A DNA stretch of 64,000 nt from assembly GCF_035046505.1 (NCBI RefSeq), contig NC_089821.1, forward strand, positions 62,714,256 to 62,778,255. The letters are read 5' to 3'. This stretch comes from Tiliqua scincoides. Lineage: Eukaryota > Chordata > Lepidosauria > Squamata > Scincidae. Positions 33,804 to 49,800 of this stretch are shown one piece after another (position 1 is the stretch's first letter; the number at the start of each line of letters is the position of its first letter). Both the position numbers and the translations under genes were made by a program. Under the pieces are notes generated by a model, which worked only from the letters and a program-made list of their open reading frames with translations, searched no databases and was not told the origin of the DNA.

Positions 33804-34060
33804 TGCTCCACAGAGTGGAGGTGGGCTAGAGTGCTGTAAAGAGCAGCAGGAGGCTTTGCAGTCTGGCTGGAGAATTACAGATGCGCAGGGGCCTCGTTGT
33901 CACACAGCTGAGGGAGAGAGGAAGGAAAGCCAGTGAGACCGCTCACGCCAGCGCACAGAGCAGATGGATGACCTAGTAAAATCAGCCAGGCGCTCACTCG
34001 CCCTCACACACTAATCCTCTCCCTCTCTGAGCCTTTCAGTGTTTAACAAACGCCCTCCCA
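33760..34060 (-). promoter_or_regulatory. RIC8A: RIC8A promoter / 5' UTR region, moderately CpG-rich
   Basis: CpG dinucleotides cluster around the RIC8A start (cggagcgcc, gatgcgcagg, gaccgctcacgccagcgc, caggcgctcactcgccc), unlike the CpG-poor DNA on both sides. No TATA box is obvious. Boundaries are by eye; a 5' UTR exon cannot be placed. Confidence 0.45.
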
Positions 34061-35537
34061 GTAAGGCACCTAGCAAGCCTCCCCCTCCCCCAGCCAGAGG
34101 ATTACCTCAGAACAAATAACTGCATGCTGCTGCTGCTGCTGCAGCTCCCTGAAATAACCTTCCTCCTCCATCCATTGTCCTGACTGCTGTCACTGCACAG
34201 AGAACCCCAGCAAGGACCCACAGGGAGAAAAAGGTTCCTGGAGACAAACAGCCATTCTGACTAGATTAAAGTAGGCATCTCTCAGGTGTGAAAGGAAGGC
34301 AGGGCAGGGAACCAACTAACTGTGTGAACGCAAATGGACTCGCATTTGTGACACAACTCAAACCTCATAACCCGTTTACAAAACAGGTTCAGGAGGGAAA
34401 CAGATAACACACCATTTTGTCCTTTGCCAGCGTAGTTTTCTCTGCAACACTATGTATATTAAATGTACTGTTGTGTTCTCAACATAGTCTCTAGAGAAGA
34501 ACAAAGATGGCAGCCGTTCAAATGGCCCAGCTATATTTGGTTCCAGCTAGCAGTAATTCTGATCATGGCCTATTTCACAGTACTTGAGTAGCCACAGCAC
34601 CAGTTGGACAAAGGGGTCAGCAGGCTGTGTAGACAAGCTGGGACAGGAGATAAAGTTTCCACTCCTAACGTACCTGCTCTGCACCCAGAATGCTCAGCTT
34701 ACAATTCAAACACTATCCAATCTGGCCTGCATAACTGGTCGAAACTCAACATGAGGCCTGCCTATGCGCAGTCTGCAGTCTATGCGCAAGCCAGAAGGGC
34801 AAAAGCCTGATAACATTCCCAGAATATCATGAGTTGTGCTGTTGGAAGAGCCACTTCTAATTTCATGAAGTATCTGCCCTTCACTGTGGGGAACATCACT
34901 CTAAACCAACTGCCACAAAGAACATAAAACAGCTCTAAGATATATTTGTAATTAGATGCATGTTTACGTGTAAATAATTCTGCTTGTCATGCTTTCTTTG
35001 CAAGCCTCTAAGAGTACAACCCAGCATGAGTTTTAAATAAAGAGAAAAGGAAGACTATTTATAGCACATTATTATTTAATTAGACATAACAACCAAATCT
35101 ATGTATCTATTGACAACTCTTGACAATTGTATTGACAACTCTTGGGCCAATGTTGACTGAAAATGCTTTATCTCATTGGAATTCAGCTCTTTTTTTAAAA
35201 AAAAGGAACCAGCCATCATAATTACAGGGACAGGGGAGGCAGGAAGAGTCTGAAAAGGGTAACTGAGTTAATACACAGAGGTAATATAATAATAAGCAGT
35301 CTTCTGCACATGTAGCAGATGTGAATCCTCATCCAGGGCCACCAGTTATTATGGACAAGTAATAGCTTGCTGGATCAGGGCCCATATCATGAGATTTCTA
35401 GAATTTGGTTTGATGAGACTTGTAACACTTTATGGAAGAAGGTTAATTCCTTTACGGTACATGGTGGTGATTGAATATATTACATAAATATAAATATATC
35501 ACCAGATATAAATATGGTGATTGAAATATAAAGAGTA

Positions 35538-35624
35538 GGGCTGCAATCATATGGATGTTTACCTGGGAGTAAGCTTCATTAATCACAATGGGACTTCTGA
35601 AAAAACATGCTTAGGATTGAGTTG
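35538..35624. repeat. Short palindromic repeat copy
   Basis: GGGCTGCAATCATATGG, TGGGAGTAAGCTTCATTAAT and CACAATGGGACTTCTG, ending TTAGGATTGAGTTG. Just inside an AT-rich stretch. Confidence 0.75.
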
Positions 35625-35834
35625 TAAAGCATTTAGAGTAGTTATACCTCTTCAAATAAGGGTAGTGTGACAGAATTTGCCAGTCCTGCTCTTGGCTGCA
35701 ATCCTAACCACAGGTCTACATTGGTGTCTGAGGATGTAATACAGGAAAAATCATATCAAAGTATTTTTTGCACTGAGTAACAAATGTTTCAAAGTGAAAC
35801 AAAATGACATTGGCATAACCATTCCAACACTATA

Positions 35835-36797
35835 CAGTGGTTCTCAAACTTTTTAGTACCAGGATCCACTTTTTAAAAGAACAATCTGTTGGGACCCATC
35901 TGAAGTGATATTATTAACATGGAAGTGACATCATCAGTTTAGGTTTCAAACCTAAGCCGCAATCAGCCAAATGTCCCATTACAAAGAGCTTATGCTGTTA
36001 TTTTTATTATGCTGTTATTATTACTGTTTTTATTATGCTGTTATTATTACACAGAGCTTATTATATGTCCCCTGGGGCTGGGGATAAGAATAGGCCCTCA
36101 GTTTGGCTATACTTGTCGTAAGAGGCTACTAAACAGCCACCAGGTAGATGGGACTCATTAGCCTGGGAAGGCAGCTCATCTGAGAGAAGGAAAACTCTGA
36201 TCCCAAACCTCCACTGCCTTGTGGCTAGATCCAGTTATGGAAAAGGCTTCAGGAGTCAACCTCAAGGCAAAATCTGGAGCTGGAGTTCCTGAGGCAGTTC
36301 ATGGTTGAACAGAGTCACATTCTGGCAACTCCTGTGACGCCACTGGAACCAACCATATTGGCCTCTGCCTTTCCATTGGACCAATTCAGCGATGTGGGGA
36401 GGGGGTATTTGCTGCATGGGAAACAGTCTATCCTCCATATCTACTTTACCCAGGCTTCGCGCACTGGAGAGGACACTCTGTTCCAGAACCACCATTCAGA
36501 GCGCGATACCATAGTCTTCCAAGACTGAAGGATGCCAACAACAATGCTGTTATTTTGTATAGCTCAGAAGTCAAAGCAGAACACAGGCTTGGATCTTCCT
36601 CCAGCCACATAGCCTTCCCCCCTTTCCAGCATTCCATCTTCCTACCTATTCAAGGCAAAGCACCCACCGGGAGCCCTCCCAGCCCACCAGCTCTGTACCC
36701 TGTATTTTCAGCTCTGTATTTTTAATGGCTTCATGATCCACCAGAAATTGGCTTGCAACTCACCTAGTGGTCCTGACCCACAGTTTGAGAAACACTG
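35835..36797. mobile_element. hAT element split by later insertions
   Basis: Left end CAGTGGTTCTCAAACTTTTT, right end ACAGTTTGAGAAACACTG, opposite in orientation to 27675 and 42228. The central part is displaced by a LINE 3' end (36074-36541). No clear 8-bp duplication remains. Confidence 0.65.
36074..36541 (+). mobile_element. LINE 3' end, probably RTE/Bov-B-like
   Basis: A block with a 3' terminus reading GATACCATAGTCTTCCAAGA and CTGAAGGATGCCAAC. The same terminus closes the 5S-derived SINE at 37117, the tail sharing expected between a SINE and its partner LINE. Assignment to RTE/Bov-B is from memory of squamate repeats and needs a library search. Confidence 0.5.
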
Positions 36798-36963
36798 CTG
36801 TAGAATATACAAATCCTCATGCACATGCATGAACTGATATGAGGATGCAAAGTTAAAGTCAGCTCTGTCTGTTTAGCCAAATCATTTCTACAAACATAAG
36901 CTGAACGAATCATTCAATTTACATCCCAGCTTACTGCTGTCCAAATCCCTTTGTGTCAAATCT

Positions 36964-37261
36964 CAGTATACCCTGTGTGATGGCACACTGGTGTGCCGCA
37001 GATGGTCCACAGGTGTGTCGCGGGAATTTGGGAAGGGTCATTAGTAGGGCAATTGGGGGATTTGAGCCCCCTACCAGCAGCATGGTGTGCCTTGTCAATG
37101 CTCAAAAAACTGACAATGTACTTGGATGGGAGACTGCCTGGGAGTACCAGGTGCTGTAGGCTTATACCATAGTCTTTCAAGACTGAAGGTTGCCAACCTG
37201 CTGCTTGATAATTTAGCACCTTATCAGTGTGCCGTGAGATGAAAAAGGTTGAAAATGGCTG
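36964..37261. mobile_element. hAT copy (CAGNGATTTTCAACC family), reverse orientation, with SINE inside
   Basis: The right end AGGTTGAAAATGGCTG is the reverse of CAGCGATTTTCAACCT at 51786. The text gtgtgccttgtcaatgctc resumes as ttagcaccttatcagtgtgc beyond the SINE at 37117-37200. Confidence 0.65.
37117..37200 (+). mobile_element. 5S rRNA-derived SINE, 5'-truncated
   Basis: GTACTTGGATGGGAGACTGC and CTGGGAGTACCAGGTGCTGT AGGCTT match the 3' third of vertebrate 5S rRNA, followed by ATACCATAGTCTTTCAAGAC and TGAAGGTTGCCAACC, a LINE-type tail. The first two thirds of the 5S part are absent. Not a 5S gene. Confidence 0.85.
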
Positions 37262-38384
37262 TGCTAGAGAGATTGTCAACATTCCATTAACTACTCAGCC
37301 TGGTCTAACTCAACGTGTAAAACGAAATGCTATAGTTTACATTTTTAAAAAGATCCCAGCATCCATAGTTAAAATATGCAGGATCAGTAAAAGTAAAATC
37401 CCTTTGTCTTGAAGGGGTTACACGGAGTACCACTCCCCTTAATGAATTAGCTCAACACCCAAACAATTACTCTTCCACATTTTAGTAGGGGAAGGAAAAA
37501 TGTTACCTTCACTTGAGTTCATGAGCCTGTCTGTTTATGGGGGCTTTCGATCAGGGTTCCTACTTCATTTCCTGAATGCAACAATTCTCTCGTCCTCAGA
37601 TACAGTTTCCAAGACCAAACAGCGGCTTTGTTGTCTTGCTGAAAAATCCTGCCAGCAAAAGAACAGAGGGCGCACTGGGGAATCACAAGGTTGGGTGATC
37701 CCAAGACTGTAGCAGATCAAAAAAACACCCTGATCCTTTGGGAGCTCCGCCCCTTCGCAAACTCTCCCAGTGCTCTGCCCAAGGCTGCCGGGAAAGAGTC
37801 ACAGACCTAAGAACATACCAGATGCACAGGAACCAGGAAGTCCCATTAAAACGCACCAAACTGGAAACTCCCTCCACTAGGGGGCTTTCAGAGCAGGAGG
37901 GGCTCCGACTCCCATTGTTTTCTATGGGGGAAACTGCCCTAATTGAATCTTTCTTGGGGCAAAGTAAAAGAAGGAAGCAACACCCCCCAAATCACTTATC
38001 CGACAGGGCCAATTTGCTAACACTGATGCAAGATTGCTAAGATTAATAAGACAGCTACAACCCTCACACCGCAATTCTGTGTGTGCCAACTTAGAAGTAA
38101 ACCCTACTGAGCTCCACGAGAATTATAGCCCAATCCTATGCGTGTCAGAAGTAAGGAAGTGTCAGAACTCCCAGGAAAGACATGTATAGGATTGCAGCCT
38201 CATTCCCAGGCAAGTAGTGCACAGTATAGGACTGTGGCCTCGGAGCAATCATTCAAAAGGGGCCTTTTCAAATTGAGCAAATTGCTACAATCTGTTCAGG
38301 ACGGCAAAATTGCCATAGAGCATAACAGGTAGGTAGATGGTTAAATCAGGTAGGATCTGGGTTTTAAATCCTCATATGCAGCAC

Positions 38385-38463
38385 AAGCGTCTGCTTGTCT
38401 ACTCAGAGGTAAGCCCACTGAGTTCAATAGGATGTACTCCTCCTGGGCATGTGCAGGATTGAA
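38385..38463. repeat. Short palindromic repeat copy
   Basis: GTCTACTCAGAGGTAAGCCC / ACTCCTCCTGGGCATGTGC and AGGATTG end; adjacent to another copy 6 bp on. Confidence 0.75.
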
Positions 38464-38468
38464 ACTTT

Positions 38469-38559
38469 ACAACCCAATCTATGCACGTCTACTCAGAAGT
38501 AAGTCCCATTAAAATCAATGGGGCTTACTCCCAGGAAAGTGTGCATAGGATTGCGGCCT
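38469..38559. repeat. Short palindromic repeat copy, well preserved
   Basis: CTACTCAGAAGTAAGTCCCA then TTAAAATCAATGGGGCTTAC, CCAGGAAAGTGTGCATAGGA and TTGCGGCC. The AGTAAGTCCCATT / AATGGGGCTTACT arms pair as a hairpin. Confidence 0.85.
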
Positions 38560-38563
38560 GAAG

Positions 38564-38759
38564 CAGCAATTTTCAACCTTTTTCATTTCAGGGCATGCTG
38601 ACAAGACGCTAAAATTGTCAAGGCACATTGCACTGATAGCAGGAGCTTGCATCCCCCAGTGGCCCTACTAACAAATGGTCCCTCCCAAACTCTTGCATCA
38701 CACCTGCAGATCATCCATGGCACACCAGTGTCCCACAGCACAGTGGCTGAAAATGGCTG
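38564..38759. mobile_element. hAT element (CAGNGATTTTCAACC family)
   Basis: Left CAGCAATTTTCAACCTTTTT, right TGGCTGAAAATGGCTG; middle ctaaaattgtcaaggcac and cagatcatccatggcacac shared with 51786-51994. No readable target duplication. Confidence 0.7.
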
Positions 38760-39180
38760 GTCTATGGGCTTGTATTGTTCTGTTCAGAAGAGATGGCTGG
38801 GAAGCGCTGGGGAAGGGGTGCTGTCCTTTTTCTGAGAGGGCTTCTTGGTCTTTAACAGCTTGTGACAGGCAAGAATTTGGCAGATGGAGCATGGTGCATT
38901 TGTTCTTTTGTGCCTCTCATGTAGCCTTTACAGGCTCCCTGTGGCCCAGGCACCTTTATTTGCCTTTAACACCTGCTCCCGTGGAGACCACCATTGGCCT
39001 GAAAACTCTGTGTGTCTCCCCATGCTCTCAATCTGCATCACTGTTTTATTTGGTGTATTCAACCACAGTAATAGGTTGCAGTGGAAAGGAGAGCAGAAGT
39101 GCCCCTTCTTCAGTGCAGGAAAGGACAGGGAGACAAGAGGTTTGGCTGCTTCCACCCAGCAGCTTTGCCCAGTGGGAGCT

Positions 39181-39262
39181 GGACCCAATCCCACGCACGT
39201 CCACTAAGAATTAAGGACTTTCGAGCCAATGGGGCTCACTCCTGGCAGCCTGTGTGCCCCTG
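39181..39262. repeat. Short palindromic repeat copy at the CpG island edge
   Basis: GGACCCAATCCCACGCACGT then AATGGGGCTCACTCCTGGCA. Diverged but same order of motifs; it sits where the BET1L CpG island begins. Confidence 0.6.
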
Positions 39263-39679
39263 CCCTGGAAGGCTGGCTTCGGCTGCGCATGGCGCGTCTC
39301 CAGCCTGTGTTGGGAAGGTCAGGAGCCGAGCCCTTTTCTGGCCACCTCGTCGCAAGAGATCCGGATCGGAGTGGCTGCTCCAGCCCTTCAACGGGCCGAG
39401 GCAATCCATGAGAATCCTGCCCCCTTAATGAGGGGGCAGCCCTGGAGGTCTTTCTGAGCCAGCCTCGTGGCGCAATAATCGCCGCCTGCTGCGCACCCAA
39501 AACCCGCTGCCAGCGCCGCGCAGCCCCCTCTGCGCCCCCGGGAGGCAGCCCGCCGCCCGCCTGCTCCTCTCTTCCGGGCCGAGGGGGGCACTGCGCTCCC
39601 CTTCGCAGCGCCGCCCGAGCAAACGGTTGGTGCGCCTCGCCTCCCTGGGCGGAGCGAGCCACGAAGGCAGGAAGCAGCC

Positions 39680-43352
<3,673 letters not shown>

Positions 43353-44590
43353 GACTGTCAAGATTTTGTACTTAAATGCTGAAGGAAAAAACTGATAGCT
43401 GGGAACAATAAGAGTTTTGAAAACTTTTGCAATGTGAATTTTGGGAAGGACTTCTCTCTGAACTCCAGTGTCATCTCTCTGGGTTGTTCTGAGCTAATCT
43501 TTATTTAAAAGTTGGTGGTTCTATCGCTCTCTTTGAAAGCTTAAATGTAGCATAATTCATCTCCCTGTTGAAATGAAATCTTCACACGTTACCTTTGTCT
43601 CTTTGCGGAGTGGATGAGGACACATGCTGTTGATGCCTCTTATGGTTTTGTGGGCTCAGCAAGAACATGCCAATACTCCTGTTGTAGCAGAGATGTTCCA
43701 GTGTCCAATTTAAAAGAAGGCGTTGCCTGGAGGATTGTGGTACTTGGACACATATATCTCCTGGGAGCCAGTCTAGTTCTGCAGTGGACCTTTTTTTTTT
43801 TTTGCAAAACTACGTAATGTTATTCCTGGAAACATTAGTGTTTTAAAGTACACTAGTAGTTCCCTATTGCAAGTTCCTCTTTTTTATATTTAGAAATGAG
43901 TTATGCTTAGAAAACTTGGAACTGGAGGGAGAGAGAAGGCTTGCACAAATGATGTCACTTTTGCTTTCTTCCTTCTAGTCAGTCTCCTGGCTGGATTATT
44001 TATATCTTTTGCAGTTATACCCAACCAGATAACAAGTTAGCTTTTTTATTTTGTAAAATATTCAAGGCTGTTTCCTTCTTCTAACTCCAACTTTCTGTAA
44101 GGTTTTTTTAGTGATTGATTCTCGATTCATTGCCTGTAATTAGCTGCTTAAATAATTATCGCATTCAACTCAACCATCTATCCAAAATAGAAGAACTTTC
44201 TCTTATTTTTTTTAATTGTTGCCTCTCCATTTTGTTTGTTGCTAGGATTTGACACCTAGAGTTGCAACAAGCTATTAATAAAATTAGTTCTAAGCTGCTA
44301 CGTATATTTAACTTTAAAAAATCTTGCCTACTGGTCTAACATTCTGATTTTCCAGATATAATTTTATTTACTATTTCATACTGAACAATGTAAGGAGGAA
44401 GTTTCCAGTGACAATCTAATCTGAGATACATGATATGCTTTGATACACTACTCATCCTTTGCGTTTAGCAACCTGGTTTTGGCTTTGATAAACTTTCTGC
44501 CTTGGGTGAACCACTTTTATCAGTTATTTCATAACTCTTTACCATAACCATACTATCTTCAAATTTCTTTTTAACTTTAAAATAAAATCT
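43353..44590 (+). other. BET1L: BET1L 3' UTR (extent inferred)
   Basis: AT-rich sequence after the stop with no exon-like signal. AATAAA occurs at 44277-44282 and 44581-44586, each followed by T-rich sequence, so the transcript could end near either. Human BET1L also has a long 3' UTR (recalled). The end is uncertain. Confidence 0.4.
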
Positions 44591-45453
44591 AAAAAGATTT
44601 TGAACATATATTTGACAGTGTATTTTAAATTCTGCATTTCTATCTGTTCCAAGATTAAATTTGGAATTTAGTAGATCATTTCTTAGCAAACTCTAGTCTC
44701 TCTCTGAGGCTTGAAAAACAAATGTTCACACATCATGTACATGCACACAAAGTAATCAAGATAGCTCTTCTAGTAACAACCAGTTCTTTGCAAGATAAGA
44801 ACTATGGTCCTCACTGCTACATGGTTGGTTGCTCATCTGTCCTTAGAACAAGTGGGCCAACTCATTGAGCTTATTCAGGATTTGTATATATGTTGTCCTC
44901 AGTAATAAGACCAGTTGCTGGTCTTTTAGGGCTTCCGAATACGGAATACTTCATATCAAAGCAAACCTGAGTTGCTGTTGACTTTCTCAGCTGTAGGGAG
45001 TGATAGCCAATTGTGGCTCTTAGCTTAGTGTTCCCTGTTTGATATGTGTGCTTGTAAACATGTTTATCATACCATATCTCAAGGGTCCACTCCAGATATG
45101 TACCTAAAAATGCAATGTGTTATAGTGCTAAGAACTCTGAAAAAGCTAAGCAGTCTTTAATTCTGGTGTGCAATTGAAAGATGCAGAATTAGTTAAGACA
45201 CTGGATCACTGATTCTGTTCTGATGTTCGAAGAGCAGCAAATGCCATTTAGCTTTGAAACGAGCAATGCTGTAGAAGCCATTGTTTGTTCTCAGTCAAAG
45301 AGTAATGTGAGACTTGAACACATATACTCATACAAGGTTCAAAACATAGTTAAAAGCAGTTGGTGGAGTAGAGATTGGATCAGTGCAGTGACACTGGGGA
45401 AAGGGTTGTTTACTTACTGTACTCTTTATGAAGTACAGTAGTGGATAGAGTAA

Positions 45454-45529
45454 CAGCACAATCCTATGCATGTCTTTTCAGAAGTGGTTTAGTGGGGCTT
45501 ATTTTCTGATAAGTGCATAGAATTGCAGC
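45454..45529. repeat. Short palindromic repeat copy
   Basis: CAGCACAATCCTATGCATGT preceded by TAA; right end AGTGCATAGAATTGCAGC followed by TGA. Confidence 0.75.
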
Positions 45530-46004
45530 TGAAGACTTTTATCTGAGAGAGTTGTAATCAAGTTCTGTCTCTGCTATGGACTCATTCTGTGGTTTTTGGA
45601 AAGGTAAGTTCAGCCTGAGGTGCCCATCTGTATAAAGGGAATAGCCAAGGCCTTCCTCAAAGGATGGTCACAAAAGATACTGTATTATTAAAACAAAAAT
45701 AACTTTGCAAAAGAAACATGAAATGTGCCAAATAGTAGAACCCACAAAGGATGCTGAGGAAGAGTCCAGGGTGTGATTCTTCTTCATTAAGCACCTTTGT
45801 GATTTTTCAGGGAGAGGTGGCAGTTGTTGCCTATGCAGTGCTGATGGTTTTGGCTGCTGTGCTAATGCTAGGGAATCAGTACAGCTGATTGAGCTGGAAG
45901 GCACTAGTTGCGTTGAAACTTACTCCTAATTGGGGAAAACTAAAATGTTCCTTTCTCTTTCAATTGGTTCTTTAACTACAGCTTATACAGCATGTCCTCT
46001 GAAG

Positions 46005-46200
46005 GGATTCCGGAAGAGATTCCATTTGCACATTGGGAAGAAATTGTTAATAGGGTGGTTTGGCAGTGGGACAGATTGCCAGGGGAATTGATGGGTTCTC
46101 CCTTACTGGAGGCTTGACAGGCACTTGCTGGAGATGCTTCAGAAGGATTTCCTGCTTCAGGCAGGGGTTTGGATAAGATCCCTTCTAATTCTCTGCTTCT
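46005..46200 (+). mobile_element. CR1/L3-like LINE 3' end
   Basis: Typical CR1 3' wording: GGTGGTTTGGCAGTGGGACA, GGTTCTCCCTTACTGGAGGC, GGTTTGGATAAGATCCCTTC and TAATTCT. A 5'-truncated, old copy. Confidence 0.65.
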
Positions 46201-46586
46201 AAAGACAGGATTGAGACACTGTTTTTAGATGTCATAAGTTGCCTTAGTCCCTTGAATGGGACCAAAGTTGGGCTAGAAATATTTTGAATGAAAAAAGTAA
46301 AACACATTTCACAACTGAAGATGGCAAAAGGGATATACAAAATATTTTATGAGAGTTAATTGCAGGAATAAACACATTCAGGAGTCTGAGTAGCTTTTCG
46401 AACAAACATAACTCTAATCCCAACTTCTGAAGAACAGCACAGTGCCTGTATATGCTGGTGTCAGATTGTAGACCTGCAGCAGGTGTAGTCAACTGCCTCG
46501 ACAGTGGAGCACGTTTGATGGCAGTTGGTCCTCAGCACAAGCGGTGGGGCTATAATACATGCCTTCATCAGAGAGTACCTTCAGTC

Positions 46587-46592
46587 TTTAAT
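46587..46592 (-). terminator. CIMAP1A: Possible CIMAP1A polyadenylation signal (ATTAAA)
   Basis: The - strand reads ATTAAA, the commonest variant hexamer, about 165 nt after the stop. No AATAAA is seen closer on this strand. Confidence 0.3.
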
Positions 46593-46756
46593 CACTTTCT
46601 GCATAGTTGAAATGGTCCTTCAGGGTTTGTATTTGTACAAGTACTTGAATGGGTGGTAGTTAATTTGGAAGTTATGCAAATAGGCTGCTTTAAACCATGG
46701 AGAAACATGATGTAGAAGTATCAGTAAAAAATCTGATTTCTGAGCAAGGGACAAAT

Positions 46757-46846
46757 TCAGTAGACATCCACAATCAAGGGTGTTGTGTATTCAGAGTGTC
46801 TAAGTCCAAAAGTGACAACTGGAGCACAAGACTTGATCAATGATAC
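46757..46846 (-). CDS. CIMAP1A: CIMAP1A terminal coding exon
   Basis: 90 nt, acceptor ccctgcttctag. It encodes VSLIKSCAPVVTFGLRHSEY and TTPLIVDVY, then TGA at the complement of 46757-46759. It was found by matching the human tail (APVVTFGIKHSDYMTPLLVD); no other exon fits. Confidence 0.93.
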   Translation of the reverse strand, partial: VSLIKSCAPVVTFGLRHSEYTTPLIVDVY

Positions 46847-49800
46847 CTAGAAGCAGGGGAGAAAATATGCAATGTGAAACGGACATGCTGGAGTAATTCT
46901 GGCCAGCTGCATTTCTGTTCACCTGGTCTGGATTGCAGTAGCTTTTGTTTGCTTGTTAAAAGGTTATGTGGTTTTCTTCCTTGGTGCTGCTGCTTGCACA
47001 GACAAGTCAGCACACCTTGGCCACTGTCAAGGACCCACTGATCCCTGGGACCATCTCTGTGCCCATAGTCTCTCCTGAGGTATGAAAAGGCACATATATA
47101 GGGGAGCTTGCTGAGGGGCCCCTGAAACCTAGAGCTGCTAAAAAGAAGTTGTATTGATTCTGAAACAGCTGTGTATGGCTTGCAGCCTTGCAACAGTAGA
47201 TGGTTCTAGACAGCATGTTAAGTTGAATATGCTTTTGTGCCTCGCACTGGGTTGCTCAGAGCCAATGATGTGATGCTTAAAGGTATGGGCTACTTCAGGG
47301 CCATCCCATGACCAGTGTTCCTTCTAAGGTCATGTGGCCATGCAGCACCAATCCAAGCAACGGTGTGATGATGTCATCAACTAGCATTCCAGCAGCATAA
47401 GGTCCTTAACAGCAGTGCAAAAACCAGGCCACTGGTGCAGCCACAAACAGAAAAAGGTGCAGCACATGCAGCAGCAGTTCTGGGAGGCTCTGCAGGCACT
47501 GATTATTGGTAGGGAAGGGGAGGTTTGGGGGGGGTGTTCTGGGGTTGGGAGGGAGGAGGGCAGGGTTTGGGGGACTGGAGGTGGAGGATCTCAGCAGCAA
47601 ATGCACATGCTAAATCCTATGCCCCATTTTTCAGCCTGCCCCACCCTATTTCTCTCTTTGCACTTATATCAACTATATAGTATAGTATGGGTCTGATGAG
47701 ACCCATAGGCCATCTGGGGTCCTACTTAGAGGTAAGTAAAAAAAAATTATTACTTATCTCTGTCATATCTCCTGATCACCCCACTACCACTGGATGCAGT
47801 GCACAGTCCAATAGTGTGGCTGCATCAATACCAATGGTGGGGGATAGAATTGGGCAGCACAGGTGTTCATTTCTGGAAGACAATGTCTTCAAACCATGCT
47901 TGGAATTAATACTCATGGCAACCACTGTCATGCCAAATGAATGGACAAATATATATAAAAACCTACGAATGGTTATTTGTGTATATGGGACATGAGAGGT
48001 AGGTTCCAAGGGTAAGAGTGTTACCCTAGACTTCACGAAGATGAAGGGTGTTACTGCATCCTAATATCTCCTCACTTTTATTCATGCTATGGCAGGGGAA
48101 AATTTAACATTTATCTCTCCCCCCCTCCCACACCTTCCCGTTTTTTGCTGGGAAAACTCAGCCTGCATTGCCTGAAAAAAAAGAAACACAGTGATGTTGT
48201 TTCTACACATAAGAACAGCCCCACTGGATCAGGCCATAGGCCCATCTAATCCAGCTTCCTGTATCTCACAGCGGTCCACCAAATGCCCCAGGGAGCACAC
48301 CAGATAACAAGAGACCTCATCCTGGTGCCCTCCCTTGCATCTGGCATTCTGACATAGCCCATTTCTAAAATCAGGAGGTTGTGCATTCGCATCATGTGGA
48401 CACGGTAAAGCAAGCTGTTATAAACAGCTACTGAAAAGAAAGAAAAAACTAGGAGGAAACTGTTTCTCACCTTTCCTAATTCATAGTCTGCAGGTCCAGG
48501 TGTTGCTTTATCACCTATAACCTTACTTTTGATGCCAATAGAGTACTTTGGTGCTCTCTTTTTGTAGATCTCTGTCTCTGGCTTCTTATATGCAGCAGGA
48601 CCTGGAGTCTGTAAGAGGGAAGCCATAGAATCTCCACTGATGAAAAGGAACATGAAACCTGAAACTACCAGTCTATGCTCATTTACATGAGAGTAAGTTC
48701 TGTGAAATTAGTGGGATTTACTTCTCGGTAAACATGCTTAGGACTGCACTGTTTATCTCTCATTTCCCAGAGAAAAGGAACAGCTCATTGTGATGTACTA
48801 AAACGCATTAAAAATAGTTTCCTTCACTGGAATTATCTTGTTTTCCTCATTCTGCTCTAGCACCTCCTCCTTGCTTTACTCCTCCTCCATGTCCTGTGAA
48901 CAGGATCCTTTTGTCTTATCTCTGTAGACTTTGAATGCTTTTTCCTGTATTTCACTCAGGGCACAATTCAGAGAAGCACTTCAACTGGCACAAGTCCCTT
49001 GCACCAGCCCAAGGTGTCACAAATTTGGCATAAAGCATGTTTGTGACTACTCGGGAGTTGGTTCAGCTAGCACATGGATGTACACTGGCTCCTAGAGGCT
49101 GAATCAGGTCCTAGACCTGGTTGGTTTGTGCCATCCTAGGGAGGCCGGTTTGGGGGGTTGGAGAGGGTGGCAGGAGGGCAGAATGGGGGAGTTTTGAGGC
49201 AGGAGGACCAGTGGGCAGACCAGGCCTGGGAGGGGGGGGACTGGCCTCAGCAACTTAGGCTGGATCCTAACCCCCCTCTTAGCCAGCTTGGTGATATACC
49301 GGGCTGCTCAGATTTGTATCAGAGATTTTGCTGGTGCAGATCCAAGTAGCCCCATAGGGGTGGCTGGTGCATGACATGGGGTAAGGGAATAAATACCCCC
49401 TTATTCTGAGTTGCACCACAGCCACCTCCTCACTTGCATTGGATACAGTGCAGTACAGTTGGCCTGCCTGTCCCAGCACAGGTTAGGATTGGGCTGTTAT
49501 ACATTAGTACATTGATAACACTTCTTGCAGACAAGCTAGGCTTCCCTCCAAGATCTGTTAGTTACTTTTGTGGATAGACATGTGGATATAATTATTAAAT
49601 GGTATTTGCTATCACCTACCTGAAAAATTGATTGAATTATAAAATTTCCTCAGATTACCACTTGAAAGAGACATTTCAATTTTTTTGGCATACTGTTTAA
49701 AGTTTGTGCTTTTCATAGTGTCTTAACATTTAAGATGTTAAAACATCTCAGTAAAGCTTCCTTTAAAAAAACCCAACTGAATGATTGCTGTAGATTTGTT

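Larger units (their letters stand above)
33804..39189. other. Spacer between RIC8A and BET1L starts
   Basis: No gene with exon support. Holds the RIC8A promoter, then hAT, LINE-tail, 5S-SINE and palindromic repeats from 35500 on. In human the same head-to-head spacer is about 1 kb (recalled), so this one has grown by insertion. Confidence 0.6.
44600..46586. other. Spacer between BET1L and CIMAP1A ends
   Basis: No exon-like signal. Holds a short palindromic copy at 45454-45529 and a CR1-like 3' end at 46005-46200. Confidence 0.5.

Noticed and set aside
36262-36495. 77-codon - strand frame
   Set aside because: It lies antisense within the LINE 3' end and has no independent support.
37117-37165. 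Possible 5S rRNA gene
   Set aside because: Only the last third of 5S is present and it is followed by a LINE-type tail, so it is a SINE.
38675-39214. 179-codon + strand frame
   Set aside because: It begins inside a hAT element and runs through unrelated sequence into a palindromic repeat.
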